Origin: Parathalassolituus penaei
Lineage (GTDB): Bacteria; Pseudomonadota; Gammaproteobacteria; Pseudomonadales; Oceanobacteraceae
Assembly (NCBI RefSeq): GCF_026626885.1
Contig: NZ_JAPNOA010000007.1
Span: forward strand, 373 to 64,372
Direction of reading: 5' to 3'
Length of the DNA: 64,000 bases
Under the pieces are notes generated by a model, which worked only from the letters and a program-made list of their open reading frames with translations, did no database searches and was not told the origin of the DNA. Positions 55,549-64,000 of this stretch are shown here, one piece after another (position 1 is the stretch's first letter; each line of letters begins with the position of its first letter). The position numbers and the translations under genes are program-made.

Positions 55549-58263
55549 ATGGGTACTCGCTCGCTGGAGCTGTTCTTTCGACCCAAAAGCATCGCGGTTA
55601 TCGGTGCATCCGAACGTCAGGGTAGCCTGGGGGGCGCGATTGTCCGTAACCTGCTGAATAGTGAATTTCCCGGGACCATTATTCCGATCAACACCCGAGG
55701 GTACGATCAGGTGTACGGCGTGCCGGCGATCAGTCGTATCAGTCAGCTGACCGAAACGCCGGATCTGGCGGTGATCTGTACGCCTGCCGAAACCGTACCC
55801 AAGATTCTCAAGCAGCTGCACGGCAAGGGTGTGGGCGCTGCGTTGTTGTTGACCGGCGGGATGGCCCGAACCCGATCCTGGCAGTATCGGCCATCCTCTG
55901 ACCGTCTGACTCACATCATCGAGCAAACCCGTATCCGTATTCTGGGCCCCGATTGCCTCGGATTGGTAGTGCCCTGGCGCAAGCTTAATGCAAGTTTGCT
56001 TCACGTCCCGGTTCGCCCTGGCAATATCGCCTATCTGGGCCAATCCGGTACGTTGGCATCCGGTGTGCTCGACTGGGCGTACAGCCGTAACGTCGGTTTT
56101 TCCCATGTTCTGACCCTTGGACGCAATCAGGACGTGACGCTGTCCGACCTGATCGACTTTATTGTCCAGGAGCCGCATGTCAAAACCCTGCTGATCCAAC
56201 TGGATGAAATTGGCTCCGGCAAAACCCTGATTCGTTCTCTGCGCGCCGCTTCACGTCACAAGCTGGTGCTGGCGGTGAAAAGTAACCGTTTTCAGGAGAA
56301 TCCGCTGAATCGTATCGCCACACCCCGTGGACTGAGTTCGCGTGATGCCCTGATTGATGAAACCCTGGCGCGTGCAGGTGTTCTGCGTGTATCCGCCACC
56401 GACGAGATGTTCGACTGCGTCGACGCCCTGCGTCGTCAGCGTGAGTCATTTGGTCCGCGTCTGGCCGTAGTCGCCAACGGTCGTGGCCCAGCCATTATGG
56501 CGCTTGATCGTCTGCTGATGGACGGTGGTGTGCTGGCTGAACTCTCCGATGAAACCCGTACCCACCTGCGCGGCCTGCTGCCTGACTATGTGAAGTCCGA
56601 CAACCCGTTGTTGCTGAATCCTGAGTTGCAGCCTCAGCAGCTGGCGGCGGTCGCCAATACCTTGCTGGCAGACCGTCAGGTGGATGCGCTGCTGGTGATT
56701 TTTATTCCGGGTCTTGGTACCGACGCACTGGCTAATGCCCAGGCACTGACCAAGGTGGCGAAGAGTTACAACAAGAGTGTGTTAACCAGCTGGATTGGTG
56801 AGTACTCGGTGGAGTCTTCTCGTGAGTACTTCGACGAGCAGGGTATTCCGACCTTCGAAACGCCGGATAACGCCATCAAGTCCTACATGTTCATGGTTCG
56901 TCACCAGATGACCCAGGACCTGTTGGGTGAAACCCCGGAAAGTATCGAAATTCCGATTTCCTCGGGTTACATGGATGTCGATCGCGAGATTCTGGAGCAT
57001 CACGAGCCGGGTGATTACCTGCTGCCGAACTACGCCTGGAAACTGCTGCGTGCCTACGGTTTTGCGTTTGCTGATAACCGTTATCGCAGCTCGCTGGCGG
57101 AATTGCTGGAAGCGGCACCGGAAGTGCCCAAACCCTGGGTGCTGCGGGTTCATCACCGTGATTACCTGTATCCATTTGCTTATGGCAGCAATCCACGTGA
57201 ACGTCTGCGTTCGGTTGTGCGTGATATTCGTTCTCTCGAAGAGCTTCTGCCGGCGGCGGAAGGTCTGGAAAAAGCCATCGCCAATACCTTCCCGGACAGT
57301 CCGGTGCTGGGTTACACGGTGCAGACCATGCACCGTGCGCTGGATAACCTGCAGTTCTCGTTTGGTATCGGCCGTGACGTCGAGATTGGTCCGTATCTGT
57401 TCTTTGGTGGTGGTGGCACGACCGCCGATACGCTGGTAGACCGTCAGGTGGCGTTACCACCGCTGAATGCCAATCTGGCCGAAAAACTCATCAAACGTAG
57501 TCACTTCTATCAGGTGTTGCAGGAGCGTTCCGAAAACATCGAGCGTGAACTGGTAACGCTGGAGCGCTGGCTGGTGGCCTTGTCGCATATTGCGCTGAAC
57601 CACCCATGGTTGGCCGGTCTGGAAGTGAACGCCATCCGCCAGAAGGTGGGGCATTACATTGCCATTGGTATTGCGGGTGAGGTCGGTCATCCGGTCAAGA
57701 GTGCGATCATGCCGTACCCGAAAGAGCTGGAAAGCCAGTATCAGGGGCGCAGTGGCAAACTGTATCAGATTCGTCCTATCCGCGGTGAAGATGAGCCGCT
57801 GTTGGAACGCTTCTACCGTGGCATGAGTGCAGAATCTCTCCGGTTACGCTTCTTCGGAGCCCGTCGCGAGTTCGATCATAGCGAGTTGGCCCGTTTTGCC
57901 CAAATCGACTACGACCGTGAAATGGCCTTTGTTGGGGTGATAGACGGTACTCTTTATGGTGTTGTGCGGGTCTGGATCGATCCGGATGATGTTTCTGCTG
58001 AGTATTCGGTTATCGTCGCCGACGAGTGTCGGGGGGAGGGGCTGGGTAAGTATTTGATGGAGAGTATGATAAATTACCTTACTCAGCGTGGGGTTCTGCA
58101 GATTTTTGGTTCGGTGTTGCCACATAATCAGGGCATGCTGAATCTGAACAAACGTTTGGGATTCACGATGCATCACAACCATGACGAAGGTGTGGTTGAT
58201 GTTGCCAGAGTGCTCAATCCGCTCAAGTATGCCTGGCAGAAAAAGCGTATGCTGTTGGCTTGA
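55549..58263 (+). CDS. Pat/PatZ-type protein lysine acetyltransferase (ADP-forming acyl-CoA synthetase-like + GNAT)
   Basis: 904 aa. Residues 1-690: succinyl-CoA-synthetase-like part (FFRPKSIAVIGASERQGSLG CoA-binding Rossmann start, YLGQSGTLASGVLDWA) with ATP-grasp region. The usual catalytic histidine (SHTGA-type) is replaced around RIATPRGLSSRDALIDE, so that half is probably inactive, as in known Pat proteins. Residues about 740-890: GNAT domain (IRPIRGEDEPLLERFYRGM start, VADECRGEGLGKYLMESMIN acetyl-CoA loop). Acetylates proteins such as acetyl-CoA synthetase. The start has AAAGGA upstream. Divergent from the HDAC gene. Confidence 0.9.
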   Translation: MGTRSLELFFRPKSIAVIGASERQGSLGGAIVRNLLNSEFPGTIIPINTRGYDQVYGVPAISRISQLTETPDLAVICTPAETVPKILKQLHGKGVGAALLLTGGMARTRSWQYRPSSDRLTHIIEQTRIRILGPDCLGLVVPWRKLNASLLHVPVRPGNIAYLGQSGTLASGVLDWAYSRNVGFSHVLTLGRNQDVTLSDLIDFIVQEPHVKTLLIQLDEIGSGKTLIRSLRAASRHKLVLAVKSNRFQENPLNRIATPRGLSSRDALIDETLARAGVLRVSATDEMFDCVDALRRQRESFGPRLAVVANGRGPAIMALDRLLMDGGVLAELSDETRTHLRGLLPDYVKSDNPLLLNPELQPQQLAAVANTLLADRQVDALLVIFIPGLGTDALANAQALTKVAKSYNKSVLTSWIGEYSVESSREYFDEQGIPTFETPDNAIKSYMFMVRHQMTQDLLGETPESIEIPISSGYMDVDREILEHHEPGDYLLPNYAWKLLRAYGFAFADNRYRSSLAELLEAAPEVPKPWVLRVHHRDYLYPFAYGSNPRERLRSVVRDIRSLEELLPAAEGLEKAIANTFPDSPVLGYTVQTMHRALDNLQFSFGIGRDVEIGPYLFFGGGGTTADTLVDRQVALPPLNANLAEKLIKRSHFYQVLQERSENIERELVTLERWLVALSHIALNHPWLAGLEVNAIRQKVGHYIAIGIAGEVGHPVKSAIMPYPKELESQYQGRSGKLYQIRPIRGEDEPLLERFYRGMSAESLRLRFFGARREFDHSELARFAQIDYDREMAFVGVIDGTLYGVVRVWIDPDDVSAEYSVIVADECRGEGLGKYLMESMINYLTQRGVLQIFGSVLPHNQGMLNLNKRLGFTMHHNHDEGVVDVARVLNPLKYAWQKKRMLLA

Positions 58264-58350
58264 AGTCTTTTGTCCTGCTAGTGGATGGTTGTACAGGACA
58301 AACAGTCAGTCTGAGCTGGATGTCTGGTTCTTTTATTTCGGGAGATTGCT

Positions 58351-58998
58351 TTGATTTCTGTGTTAGTAGTTGACGATCACGACCTTGTGCGGTCGGGGAT
58401 CTCACGTATCCTGGCTGACGCAAATGGAGTTGAGGTAATTGGCGAGGCGAGCAGTGGTGAAGACGCCATCACCCAGGTGCGGTTGCATGAGCCGGATGTG
58501 GTTCTGATGGACGTGCAAATGCCCGGCATCGGTGGTCTGGAAGCGACCCGCAAAATTATTTCCAGTGACCTGGGTTCCCGTGTGATTGCGGTAACTGCGT
58601 GTGACGAGAACCCGTTTGCCCGTCGTCTGTTTGATGCAGGCGCTTCCGGTTATCTCACCAAAGGTGCGGATGCCGAAGAAATGGTAACGGCGATTCGTAA
58701 GGTTCACAGCGGCCAGCGCTACATTAGTCCTGAGATTGCCCAGCGTATGGCACTGCAGTCGTGGGATGCCAAGGAAGAAAATCCTTTTGATCGCCTGTCT
58801 GAACGTGAGCTTCAGGTGTCGTTGATGATTGTTAACTGTCAGAAGGTTCCGGATATTGCTGACAAGCTGTTCCTGAGCTCCAAGACGGTGAACACTCATC
58901 GTTATCGCGTGTTTGAAAAGTTGGGTATCAACTCCGATGTTGAATTGACCCATCTTGCTTACTTGCATGGACTGGTTGACCGTCGCAACGGTGGTTAA
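58351..58998 (+). CDS. uvrY: UvrY/GacA-type response regulator
   Basis: 215 aa. TTG start at 58351 with GGGAG upstream. Receiver domain with VLVVDDHDLVRSGI and phospho-acceptor aspartate in VVLMDVQMPGIGG, T in IAVTACDENP and K in YLTKGADAEE; LuxR helix-turn-helix RLSERELQVSLMIVNCQKVP. Response regulator of the BarA/UvrY (GacS/GacA) system, which controls CsrA-linked sRNAs. Its stop overlaps the uvrC start (TAATG), the usual arrangement in Gammaproteobacteria. Confidence 0.93.
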   Translation: MISVLVVDDHDLVRSGISRILADANGVEVIGEASSGEDAITQVRLHEPDVVLMDVQMPGIGGLEATRKIISSDLGSRVIAVTACDENPFARRLFDAGASGYLTKGADAEEMVTAIRKVHSGQRYISPEIAQRMALQSWDAKEENPFDRLSERELQVSLMIVNCQKVPDIADKLFLSSKTVNTHRYRVFEKLGINSDVELTHLAYLHGLVDRRNGG

Positions 58999-60833
58999 TG
59001 ACCGACTTTGATATCCCGTCTTTTCTGAAGACCCTGAGCCAGCGGGCCGGGGTCTACCGCATGTTCGATGCTGATAATCATCTTCTTTATGTAGGCAAGG
59101 CTCGTAACCTGAAAAATCGGGTTTCGAGCTATTTTCGTGCCCGTGGCCTGAACGCCAAAACAGTGGCGCTGGTGAGTGCCATTCATCATATTGAAGTGAC
59201 CATTACCGGCAGTGAAGTGGAAGCCTTGCTGCTGGAGCAAACCCTGATCAAGGAACATCGGCCGCCGTTCAATATTTTGTTGAAGGACGACAAGTCCTAC
59301 CCTTGGCTGCACTTGTCGGATCATGAATTCCCGCTGTTGGCCTATCGACGTGGTCGTCGTGGCGGTACGGGTGGTAAGTTTTTTGGCCCGTATCCGAATT
59401 CGGGTGCCGTGCGTGAGGCGCTGAATCAGCTGCAACGACTGTTTCTGCTCAGATCTTGCGAGGACAGTTACTTCCAGCATCGCAGTCGACCTTGTTTGCA
59501 GTATGAAATCCGCCGTTGCTCCGCACCTTGCGTGGGGTTGGTCAGTCGCGAGGCTTATCAGCGTGATATCCAGCACACGGAAATGTTTTTGAATGGCCAG
59601 AGTCAGCAGCTGATTACTGTGCTTCAGGATGAGATGCTGGATGCCTCGTCCCGGTTGGAATTCGAGCGCGCGGGTGAGCTGCGCGACCGCATCGAAACGT
59701 TGCGACTGGTGCAGGAGAAGCAGCGTGTGTACGGTACGGATCGCAACATGGATATCTGGGCGCTGGTGGAATTTCAGGGTGTTACCTGTATCCATCGCCT
59801 GGTGTTCCGGGATGGCCGCTTGCTGAACAGCAAGAACTATTACCCGGACAACCTTGCGGGCGAGGAAGACCCTTTGTTGTTGCTGGGGTATATCAGTCAG
59901 TTCTATCTGGCGGGCCATGCGGCTGAAGGGTTGCCAGCAGAAATTATTGCCGACATCGACAGCGATGAAATGACCATTGTTCTGGATGCACTGCGTCAGC
60001 AGTTTGATCGGTCAATCCTGCATTCCCGTGGCGTTCGTGGTGAACCTCGTCAATGGCGAGCCATGGCCGAAGAAAATGCACGCGTCGGTGCCCAGACCAG
60101 AATCTCCGGGCATCAGGAATCTTTGCGCAAGCTGGAACGGGTGTCGCAATTGTTGGGGCTTGATAAGGCACCGCGCAGGATAGAGTGTTTTGATATCAGC
60201 CATGCTGGTGGTGAAGCCACCTATGCATCCTGTGTGGTATACAGCGAGCAAGGCATTGCCAGTCAGCGTTACCGACGTTTTCGCATTCGTGACGTGGCGG
60301 CGGGTGATGACTATGCGGCATTGGAACAGGCGGTTGAACGTCATCTGATCCGCATGCAGGAAGCCAGTGATCTGCCAGACTTGTTATTGATTGATGGTGG
60401 TCAGGGGCAGGTTGGTCGGATTCAGCAGGTGCTGGAACGGCTTTCTATAACAACTGTTCATCTTTGGGGTATCTCCAAGGGTGAAACCCGTAAAACCGGT
60501 TGGGAGTTCCTGTGGGCAGCGGGGGCGCGACAACCTATAATCCCCGACGCCCATGACGATGGCTTCCGGCTGTTACAGCTGGTTCGTGATGAGGCGCACC
60601 GGTTTGCCATTTCCGGACATCGCAAGGAGCGAAGCCGCAGTCGCGGACAATCGGATCTGGAGAATCTCAAGGGTATTGGTCCAAAGCGGCGACGTGCTCT
60701 GTTGTTGCACTTTGGGAGTCTGAAGAATATGCGTGGAGCACCTCGGGAAGAATTTGCCAAGGTTCCCGGTGTGAGCCAGAAGCTCGCCGACCAGATATTT
60801 GCGCAGCTGCACGGCGAGGATCGGAGTGTGTAG
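58998..60833 (+). CDS. uvrC: Excinuclease ABC subunit C
   Basis: 611 aa, normal length. Makes the two incisions in nucleotide excision repair. N-terminal GIY-YIG nuclease (RAGVYRMFDADNHLLYVGKA, KNRVSSYFRA), UVR motif FERAGELRDRIETLRLVQEK for UvrB contact, RNase H-like C-terminal nuclease (ECFDISHAGGEATYASCVVY, LLIDGGQGQVGR), and tandem HhH at the end (LKGIGPKRRRALLLHFGS). Coupled to uvrY by a one-base overlap and to pgsA three bases downstream. Confidence 0.97.
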   Translation: MTDFDIPSFLKTLSQRAGVYRMFDADNHLLYVGKARNLKNRVSSYFRARGLNAKTVALVSAIHHIEVTITGSEVEALLLEQTLIKEHRPPFNILLKDDKSYPWLHLSDHEFPLLAYRRGRRGGTGGKFFGPYPNSGAVREALNQLQRLFLLRSCEDSYFQHRSRPCLQYEIRRCSAPCVGLVSREAYQRDIQHTEMFLNGQSQQLITVLQDEMLDASSRLEFERAGELRDRIETLRLVQEKQRVYGTDRNMDIWALVEFQGVTCIHRLVFRDGRLLNSKNYYPDNLAGEEDPLLLLGYISQFYLAGHAAEGLPAEIIADIDSDEMTIVLDALRQQFDRSILHSRGVRGEPRQWRAMAEENARVGAQTRISGHQESLRKLERVSQLLGLDKAPRRIECFDISHAGGEATYASCVVYSEQGIASQRYRRFRIRDVAAGDDYAALEQAVERHLIRMQEASDLPDLLLIDGGQGQVGRIQQVLERLSITTVHLWGISKGETRKTGWEFLWAAGARQPIIPDAHDDGFRLLQLVRDEAHRFAISGHRKERSRSRGQSDLENLKGIGPKRRRALLLHFGSLKNMRGAPREEFAKVPGVSQKLADQIFAQLHGEDRSV

Positions 60834-60836
60834 TGT

Positions 60837-61385
60837 ATGAATGTGCCCAACATGTTAACGGTTGGCCGAATTGTGATGATTCCCCTGATGGTGGTGAGTT
60901 ACTACTGGTTTGGGGTGGGTGGCAAAACCTGGGCGGCTTGTCTGTTTGCATTGGCCGCGGTTACCGACTGGTTTGATGGTTATCTGGCGCGGCGCCTGAA
61001 TCAATCAACAGCACTGGGAGCGTTTCTCGACCCGGTTGCAGACAAATTGATTGTGGCAGCGGCGCTGATGGTGCTGGTGGAAGCTTACGCAACACCATGG
61101 ATGACGATTCCGGCCATGATTATTGTAGGTCGGGAGATTGTGATTTCAGCTCTGCGTGAATGGATGGCTGAACTTGGCAAACGTGCCAGTGTTGCGGTGT
61201 CCTGGATTGGTAAAGTAAAAACTGCCTTGCAGATGGTTTCTATCATTCTGCTGCTGGCTGCCCAGGAACATCCGATGCTGGATTGGTCTGGAATTATTGC
61301 CCTTTATGGCGCCGCGATTCTGACGCTGTGGTCGATGGTGGTGTATCTGAAAGCGGCCTGGCCTGCTCTGCAGGAAAAACGCTGA
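60837..61385 (+). CDS. pgsA: CDP-diacylglycerol-glycerol-3-phosphate 3-phosphatidyltransferase
   Basis: 182 aa inner-membrane enzyme; first committed step of phosphatidylglycerol synthesis. The CDP-alcohol phosphotransferase motif is complete: AVTDWFDGYLARRLN, then GAFLDPVADKL (D-x2-D-G-x2-A-R...G-x3-D-x3-D). Several membrane helices (VGRIVMIPLMVVSYYW, MVSIILLLAAQE, LYGAAILTLWSMVVYL). Start ATG at 60837 is three bases after the uvrC stop. It is followed by a strong tRNA promoter on the same strand. Confidence 0.95.
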   Translation: MNVPNMLTVGRIVMIPLMVVSYYWFGVGGKTWAACLFALAAVTDWFDGYLARRLNQSTALGAFLDPVADKLIVAAALMVLVEAYATPWMTIPAMIIVGREIVISALREWMAELGKRASVAVSWIGKVKTALQMVSIILLLAAQEHPMLDWSGIIALYGAAILTLWSMVVYLKAAWPALQEKR

Positions 61386-61441
61386 TCTCAAGGGGCTTAA
61401 TAAAAGTTTGGTTTAAGTGCATAAAATTTAAGAAAAAAGTG

Positions 61442-61469
61442 TTGACACCAGATCGGGGCGCTATATAAT
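61442..61469 (+). promoter_or_regulatory. Strong sigma-70 promoter of the tRNA operon
   Basis: TTGACA at 61442-61447, 16 bases spacing, TATAAT at 61464-61469, both consensus, then a GC-rich discriminator (GCGTCCC) typical of stringently controlled stable-RNA promoters. The tRNA-Gly begins 15 bases further on. Confidence 0.9.
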
Positions 61470-61483
61470 GCGTCCCATCTTCT

Positions 61484-61559
<76 letters not shown>

Positions 61560-61586
61560 ATATTCCACTGGAAACAGTGAAATTCT

Positions 61587-61660
61587 GGCGCGATAGCAAA
61601 ATGGTTATGCTGCGGATTGCAAATCCGCCGATGCCGGTTCGATTCCGGCTCGCGCCTCCA
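61587..61660 (+). tRNA. tRNA-Cys (GCA)
   Basis: 74 nt. GGCGCGA pairs with TCGCGCC, anticodon GCA in GATTGCAAATC, T arm GGTTCGATTCC, CCA encoded. Second gene of the tRNA operon. Confidence 0.97.
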
Positions 61661-61716
61661 TGATTCCAACGGTTTTGTCACTGAATTCGACGAGATCGTG
61701 TAGTGCCTCCCAGTAA

Positions 61717-61803
61717 GCCCGGGTGGTGGAATCGGTAGACACAGGAGACTTAAAATCTCCCGACCTAACGGTCGTACCGGTTCGATTCCGGTTCCGGGCA
61801 CCA
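61717..61803 (+). tRNA. tRNA-Leu (TAA)
   Basis: 87 nt class II tRNA. GCCCGGG pairs with the CCGGGC acceptor end, anticodon TAA in GACTTAAAATC, long variable arm CGACCTAACGGTCG, CCA encoded. Last gene of the operon. No clear T-tailed terminator identified downstream. Confidence 0.97.
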
Positions 61804-62683
61804 TTATCCAAGCGGGTTCTGGCGAGAGTAGTCATTAACACTGTTCAGTGTTAATAATACTTGAAAATATGCGATCGGCGCGATTAAAAATATACAGCAC
61901 TGTACAAAATTTCAGTGGTGTGTATTTTTTAGGCGTTTTTGTCGTTCCTGTTTTCACTCGTGAGCACCAATAATCTGCACTTTTCAGTCATAGACTGCCA
62001 CTTGGCTTTGAGTCTTGTGACCAGAAAATTTCTGCTTGTCCCAATCCCAATCCCAATCAGAAAGGCTTTTTACCTCAGTCACGACAGGTGGAGTTAAAAC
62101 GTGTACCTGGGTTTTGTTTGCCTTGGTTGCGTTATCCCGAGACCGGCCGCCATTTTCTGAGCGTGTCGTATGAAATTGAGTCACCTTTGCTGTGCATGAA
62201 TACGTCGCAGGTAATCGATGCCTCGGGGAGGCTGGGCGACACGACTCAAGGGGCGCTCGCCCCCTTTGGGGTTTTCGGGATAATGATGCCTCGGTGTCGC
62301 CGGTTTTGGACGTAGCCTCCTGCTATGCCATCAAACCGGCTTCGTGATTTATTACCATCCTCATAGGTCAGAGCTGGCCACCGAGTGATTCAGAGGGGCC
62401 TTTGTTTTTTGCGGCTGAGTTCAAACAGTCGACAAGGGCTATATGTCACTTCACTCGTCCCGGTGCTGTTACAACGAGCGACAGACTTATCAGCACAATG
62501 GTGGTCTGACCCCGGTGAGGACGAAAACAATCATAACAACGGTCACGAATTACGCCAGGGTTGTGGTGTTTTTTGTCGAGACTGTTGTGATATCGGAAAA
62601 AATTCCTTCGTGCCTGATTTTCCAGCGGATATATCAGCGTTTGAGTGAATGAATGCCCGCACAGCGGTTCTATAAAAGACGGA
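61804..62683. other. Intergenic region after the tRNA genes
   Basis: About 880 bases with no supported gene. Holds three CCCAAT hexamers near 62040, a GGGGCGCTCGCCCC hairpin near 62248 and an IS3-like transposase remnant at 62461-62530. Short frames here lack ribosome sites and family resemblance. Confidence 0.6.
62461..62530 (+). pseudogene. IS3-family transposase C-terminal remnant
   Basis: In frame it reads [20 protein letters not shown], the C-terminal signature of IS3-type OrfB (compare [16 protein letters not shown] at 38990-39040). No flanking IS end or other domain remains. The surviving segment is only about 23 codons. Confidence 0.6.
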
Positions 62684-63283
62684 TTAATCGTCGTATTCAT
62701 CGCCATAGTTGATAATCGACAACAGCTGCAGCGGCACTTCAAGCAGCTGTTCCGGGCCGTGTGGGGTTTCGGCATCAAAGGTGAGGCTGTCGCCGGGGCC
62801 CATTTCATATAAATGGTTGCCGTGACGGTAGATGATCTTGCCCTTGAGAATATAGATGAACTCTTCACCCGGATGTGAAAAGGTCGGGAACACTTCCGAT
62901 ACGTCATCCATGCTGACCAGAAACGGTTCGAAGTTGCGTTTGCCGCCACGCTGATAGGTCAACAGCTGGTAGGTATGTCCCTTGTCGGTGCCACGACGCA
63001 CCACTTCCAGCCCCTCGCCAGACTTGGTGAAGTGGGCACCGCCGTCCGGGCGGTCGTAATCATTAAAGAGTTTCGAGATCGGCAGGCCGATGGCGCTGCA
63101 CAGCTTCGACAGGGTTTCGAGGCTGGTGGATACCTGCGCGTTTTCAATCTTGCTGATCATGCCCTGGCTGATGCCGGATATGCGGGCGACGTCGGTCAGT
63201 TTCAGGCCTTCTTCCTGGCGGGCCCGCTTCACTTTCATGGCGATGTATTGATCGAGGTTGAACCGTTCAGTCTTGTCGTTCAT
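62684..63283 (-). CDS. XRE-cupin transcriptional regulator next to the GmaS gene
   Basis: 199 aa. N-terminal XRE helix-turn-helix (MKVKRARQEEGLKLTDVARI, SGISQGMISKIENAQVSTSL) and a C-terminal cupin ligand domain (FPTFSHPGEEFIYILKGKII, MGPGDSLTFDAETPHGPEQL). Such regulators often sense amines or polyamines (PuuR type). The start at 63283 (MNDKTERFN) begins the domain; the frame is open to 63406 but includes the intergenic stretch. Divergent from the type III glutamine synthetase-like gene, with three related palindromes in between, so it probably controls that gene and itself. Confidence 0.88.
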   Translation of the reverse strand: MNDKTERFNLDQYIAMKVKRARQEEGLKLTDVARISGISQGMISKIENAQVSTSLETLSKLCSAIGLPISKLFNDYDRPDGGAHFTKSGEGLEVVRRGTDKGHTYQLLTYQRGGKRNFEPFLVSMDDVSEVFPTFSHPGEEFIYILKGKIIYRHGNHLYEMGPGDSLTFDAETPHGPEQLLEVPLQLLSIINYGDEYDD

Positions 63284-63395
63284 CGGCAGGTTGCTCCCTG
63301 AATGATATGCACAGATCGGGTGCCTTGCTCCTGTGCGTTTGCTCTCTTCTGGGGCAATTTGCACGGCATTTTTCCCGGCCCTGTTTGTTGTGGAT

Positions 63396-63410
63396 TTTCT
63401 TATCAAGAAA
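63396..63410. promoter_or_regulatory. Operator-like palindrome 1
   Basis: TTTCTTATCAAGAAA, the core of a 21-base perfect palindrome (63393-63413, GATTTTCTT/AAGAAAATC). First of three TTTCyT-N3-ArGAAA sites between the divergent regulator and gmaS-type gene. Confidence 0.65.
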
Positions 63411-63465
63411 ATCTTTTAACCCAAATGTAGAGTAATCAGTGACTTACAATCAATCTGAAAAAAAT

Positions 63466-63480
63466 ATTCCTGAAAGGAAA
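63466..63480. promoter_or_regulatory. Operator-like palindrome 2
   Basis: ATTCCTGAAAGGAAA, matching the pattern of palindrome 1 with one arm shortened. Centre is about 70 bases from the first. Confidence 0.5.
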
Positions 63481-63520
63481 GTGTTGGCATGTGGGTTGCA
63501 TTTACTGAAATGAAAGTAAA

Positions 63521-63535
63521 TTTCCCTTTGAGAAA
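63521..63535. promoter_or_regulatory. Operator-like palindrome 3
   Basis: TTTCCCTTTGAGAAA, about 55 bases from palindrome 2 and 43 bases before the start codon. A TTTAC...GTAAA inverted repeat adjoins it at 63501-63520. Confidence 0.5.
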
Positions 63536-63577
63536 TATTTTGAGATCAGTAAAATGGTCAACCAACAAGGAGCATGT

Positions 63578-64000
63578 ATGGCAACTACGTTCATGTCAGC
63601 GGCAGAGATCGAAAGCTTCCTGGCTGATAACGACATCAAGTATGTTTTGGCCCAGTTCGTCGACATTCATGGTGTCGCCAAAACCAAATCCGTTCCCGCC
63701 AGCCATTTGATGGATGTGGTTGAAAAGGGTGCTGGTTTCGCCGGTTTTGCGGTGTGGGGTCTGGGTATTCAGCCGCACGGTCCGGATTTTATGGCCCGTG
63801 GTGATCTCAGCAGCATCTCTGTGGTGCCATGGCAGCCAGGTTACGCCCGTGTGGTGTGTGATGGTTATGTGAATGGTCAGCAACATCCATATGACAGCCG
63901 GGTTGCCCTGAAACATCAGCTCAAACGTCTGGATGCCCGTGGCTGGACCCTGAACACCGGTCTGGAACCTGAGTTCTCGCTGTTCAAGCGTAACGAAGAC
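63578..64000 (+). CDS. gmaS: Type III glutamine synthetase-like enzyme, probable gamma-glutamylmethylamide synthetase (partial)
   Basis: First 141 codons; the gene runs past the window end. ATG at 63578 with AAGGAG five bases upstream (a second ATG at 63574 is out of frame). The visible N-terminal beta-grasp domain reads [20 protein letters not shown] and [20 protein letters not shown], then LEPEFSLFK at the start of the catalytic barrel. This fits GmaS or type III glutamate-ammonia ligase (GlnT). Methylamine use is favoured because Tmm, Tdm and Dmm genes are nearby, but the active-site residues are beyond the window. Confidence 0.8.
   Translation, partial: MATTFMSAAEIESFLADNDIKYVLAQFVDIHGVAKTKSVPASHLMDVVEKGAGFAGFAVWGLGIQPHGPDFMARGDLSSISVVPWQPGYARVVCDGYVNGQQHPYDSRVALKHQLKRLDARGWTLNTGLEPEFSLFKRNED

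Noticed and set aside
62088-62315. A 75-codon frame in the gap after the tRNA genes
   Set aside because: No family resemblance or ribosome site and crosses a hairpin region.

Overview
The window reads as about 64 kb of chromosome from a marine gammaproteobacterium, most like the Oceanospirillales/Pseudomonadales branch. Support for this: a uvrY/gacA-uvrC-pgsA block followed by tRNA-Gly, -Cys and -Leu; Gammaproteobacteria-type PurB, RoxA, QueF, malate synthase G and Pat; and a full set of methylated-amine genes typical of marine bacteria. The genus cannot be fixed from sequence alone. Most genes are ordinary housekeeping or transport genes, but the intergenic DNA is unusually rich in repeats.

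Layout. 1-546: a 125-bp tandem repeat built from a tRNA 3' end plus a terminator hairpin. 0.8-8.2 kb: a periplasmic binding protein, an M23 peptidase, a nuclease-helicase, and a yadG-yadH-queF operon. 8.3-14.2 kb: GNAT acetyltransferase, roxA, purB, DedA protein, double-domain QueD-like protein. 14.4-25 kb: a very large acidic lipoprotein, an orphan amino-acid-type binding protein, an AlkK-like acyl-CoA ligase, a gate-domain membrane protein, malate synthase G. 25-29.5 kb: repeats, a NADAR protein, and a short integron-like cassette region (an attC site split by an IS1182-family insertion sequence). 30-35 kb: porin, chemoreceptor, cupin and trimethylamine monooxygenase. 35.5-39.1 kb: a small foreign island (DsbA-like, NmrA-like, decayed AzoR, HxlR regulator, relaxase and IS3 relics) lying inside a copy of a dispersed repeat. 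39.3-47.8 kb: a kinase-regulator-PAS operon divergent from a tdm-cupin-dmm operon. 48-53 kb: a 135-bp tandem array, two ammonium transporters and a small membrane protein. 53-61.8 kb: phosphatase, CWC protein, an HDAC-family deacetylase divergent from a Pat-type lysine acetyltransferase, then uvrY-uvrC-pgsA and three tRNAs. 62.7-64 kb: an XRE-cupin regulator divergent from a type III glutamine synthetase-like gene (GmaS type) cut by the window end.

How the genes fit. Trimethylamine can be oxidised to its N-oxide (Tmm), demethylated to dimethylamine (Tdm), demethylated again to monomethylamine (Dmm complex) and conjugated to glutamate (GmaS). The Amt transporters, the TGCACCA motifs and the two regulatory loci suggest nitrogen or amine control. 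Pathway assignment rests on recognised families and has not been tested.

The most unusual signal is a dispersed element of roughly 250-380 bp (copies near 8.3, 25.2, 25.55, 35.35/39.1, 50.9 and 52.8 kb). It folds into several hairpins, and one hairpin carries compensatory base changes between copies. Heptamer arrays related to GTCTGGC flank most copies. One copy is split by the foreign island.
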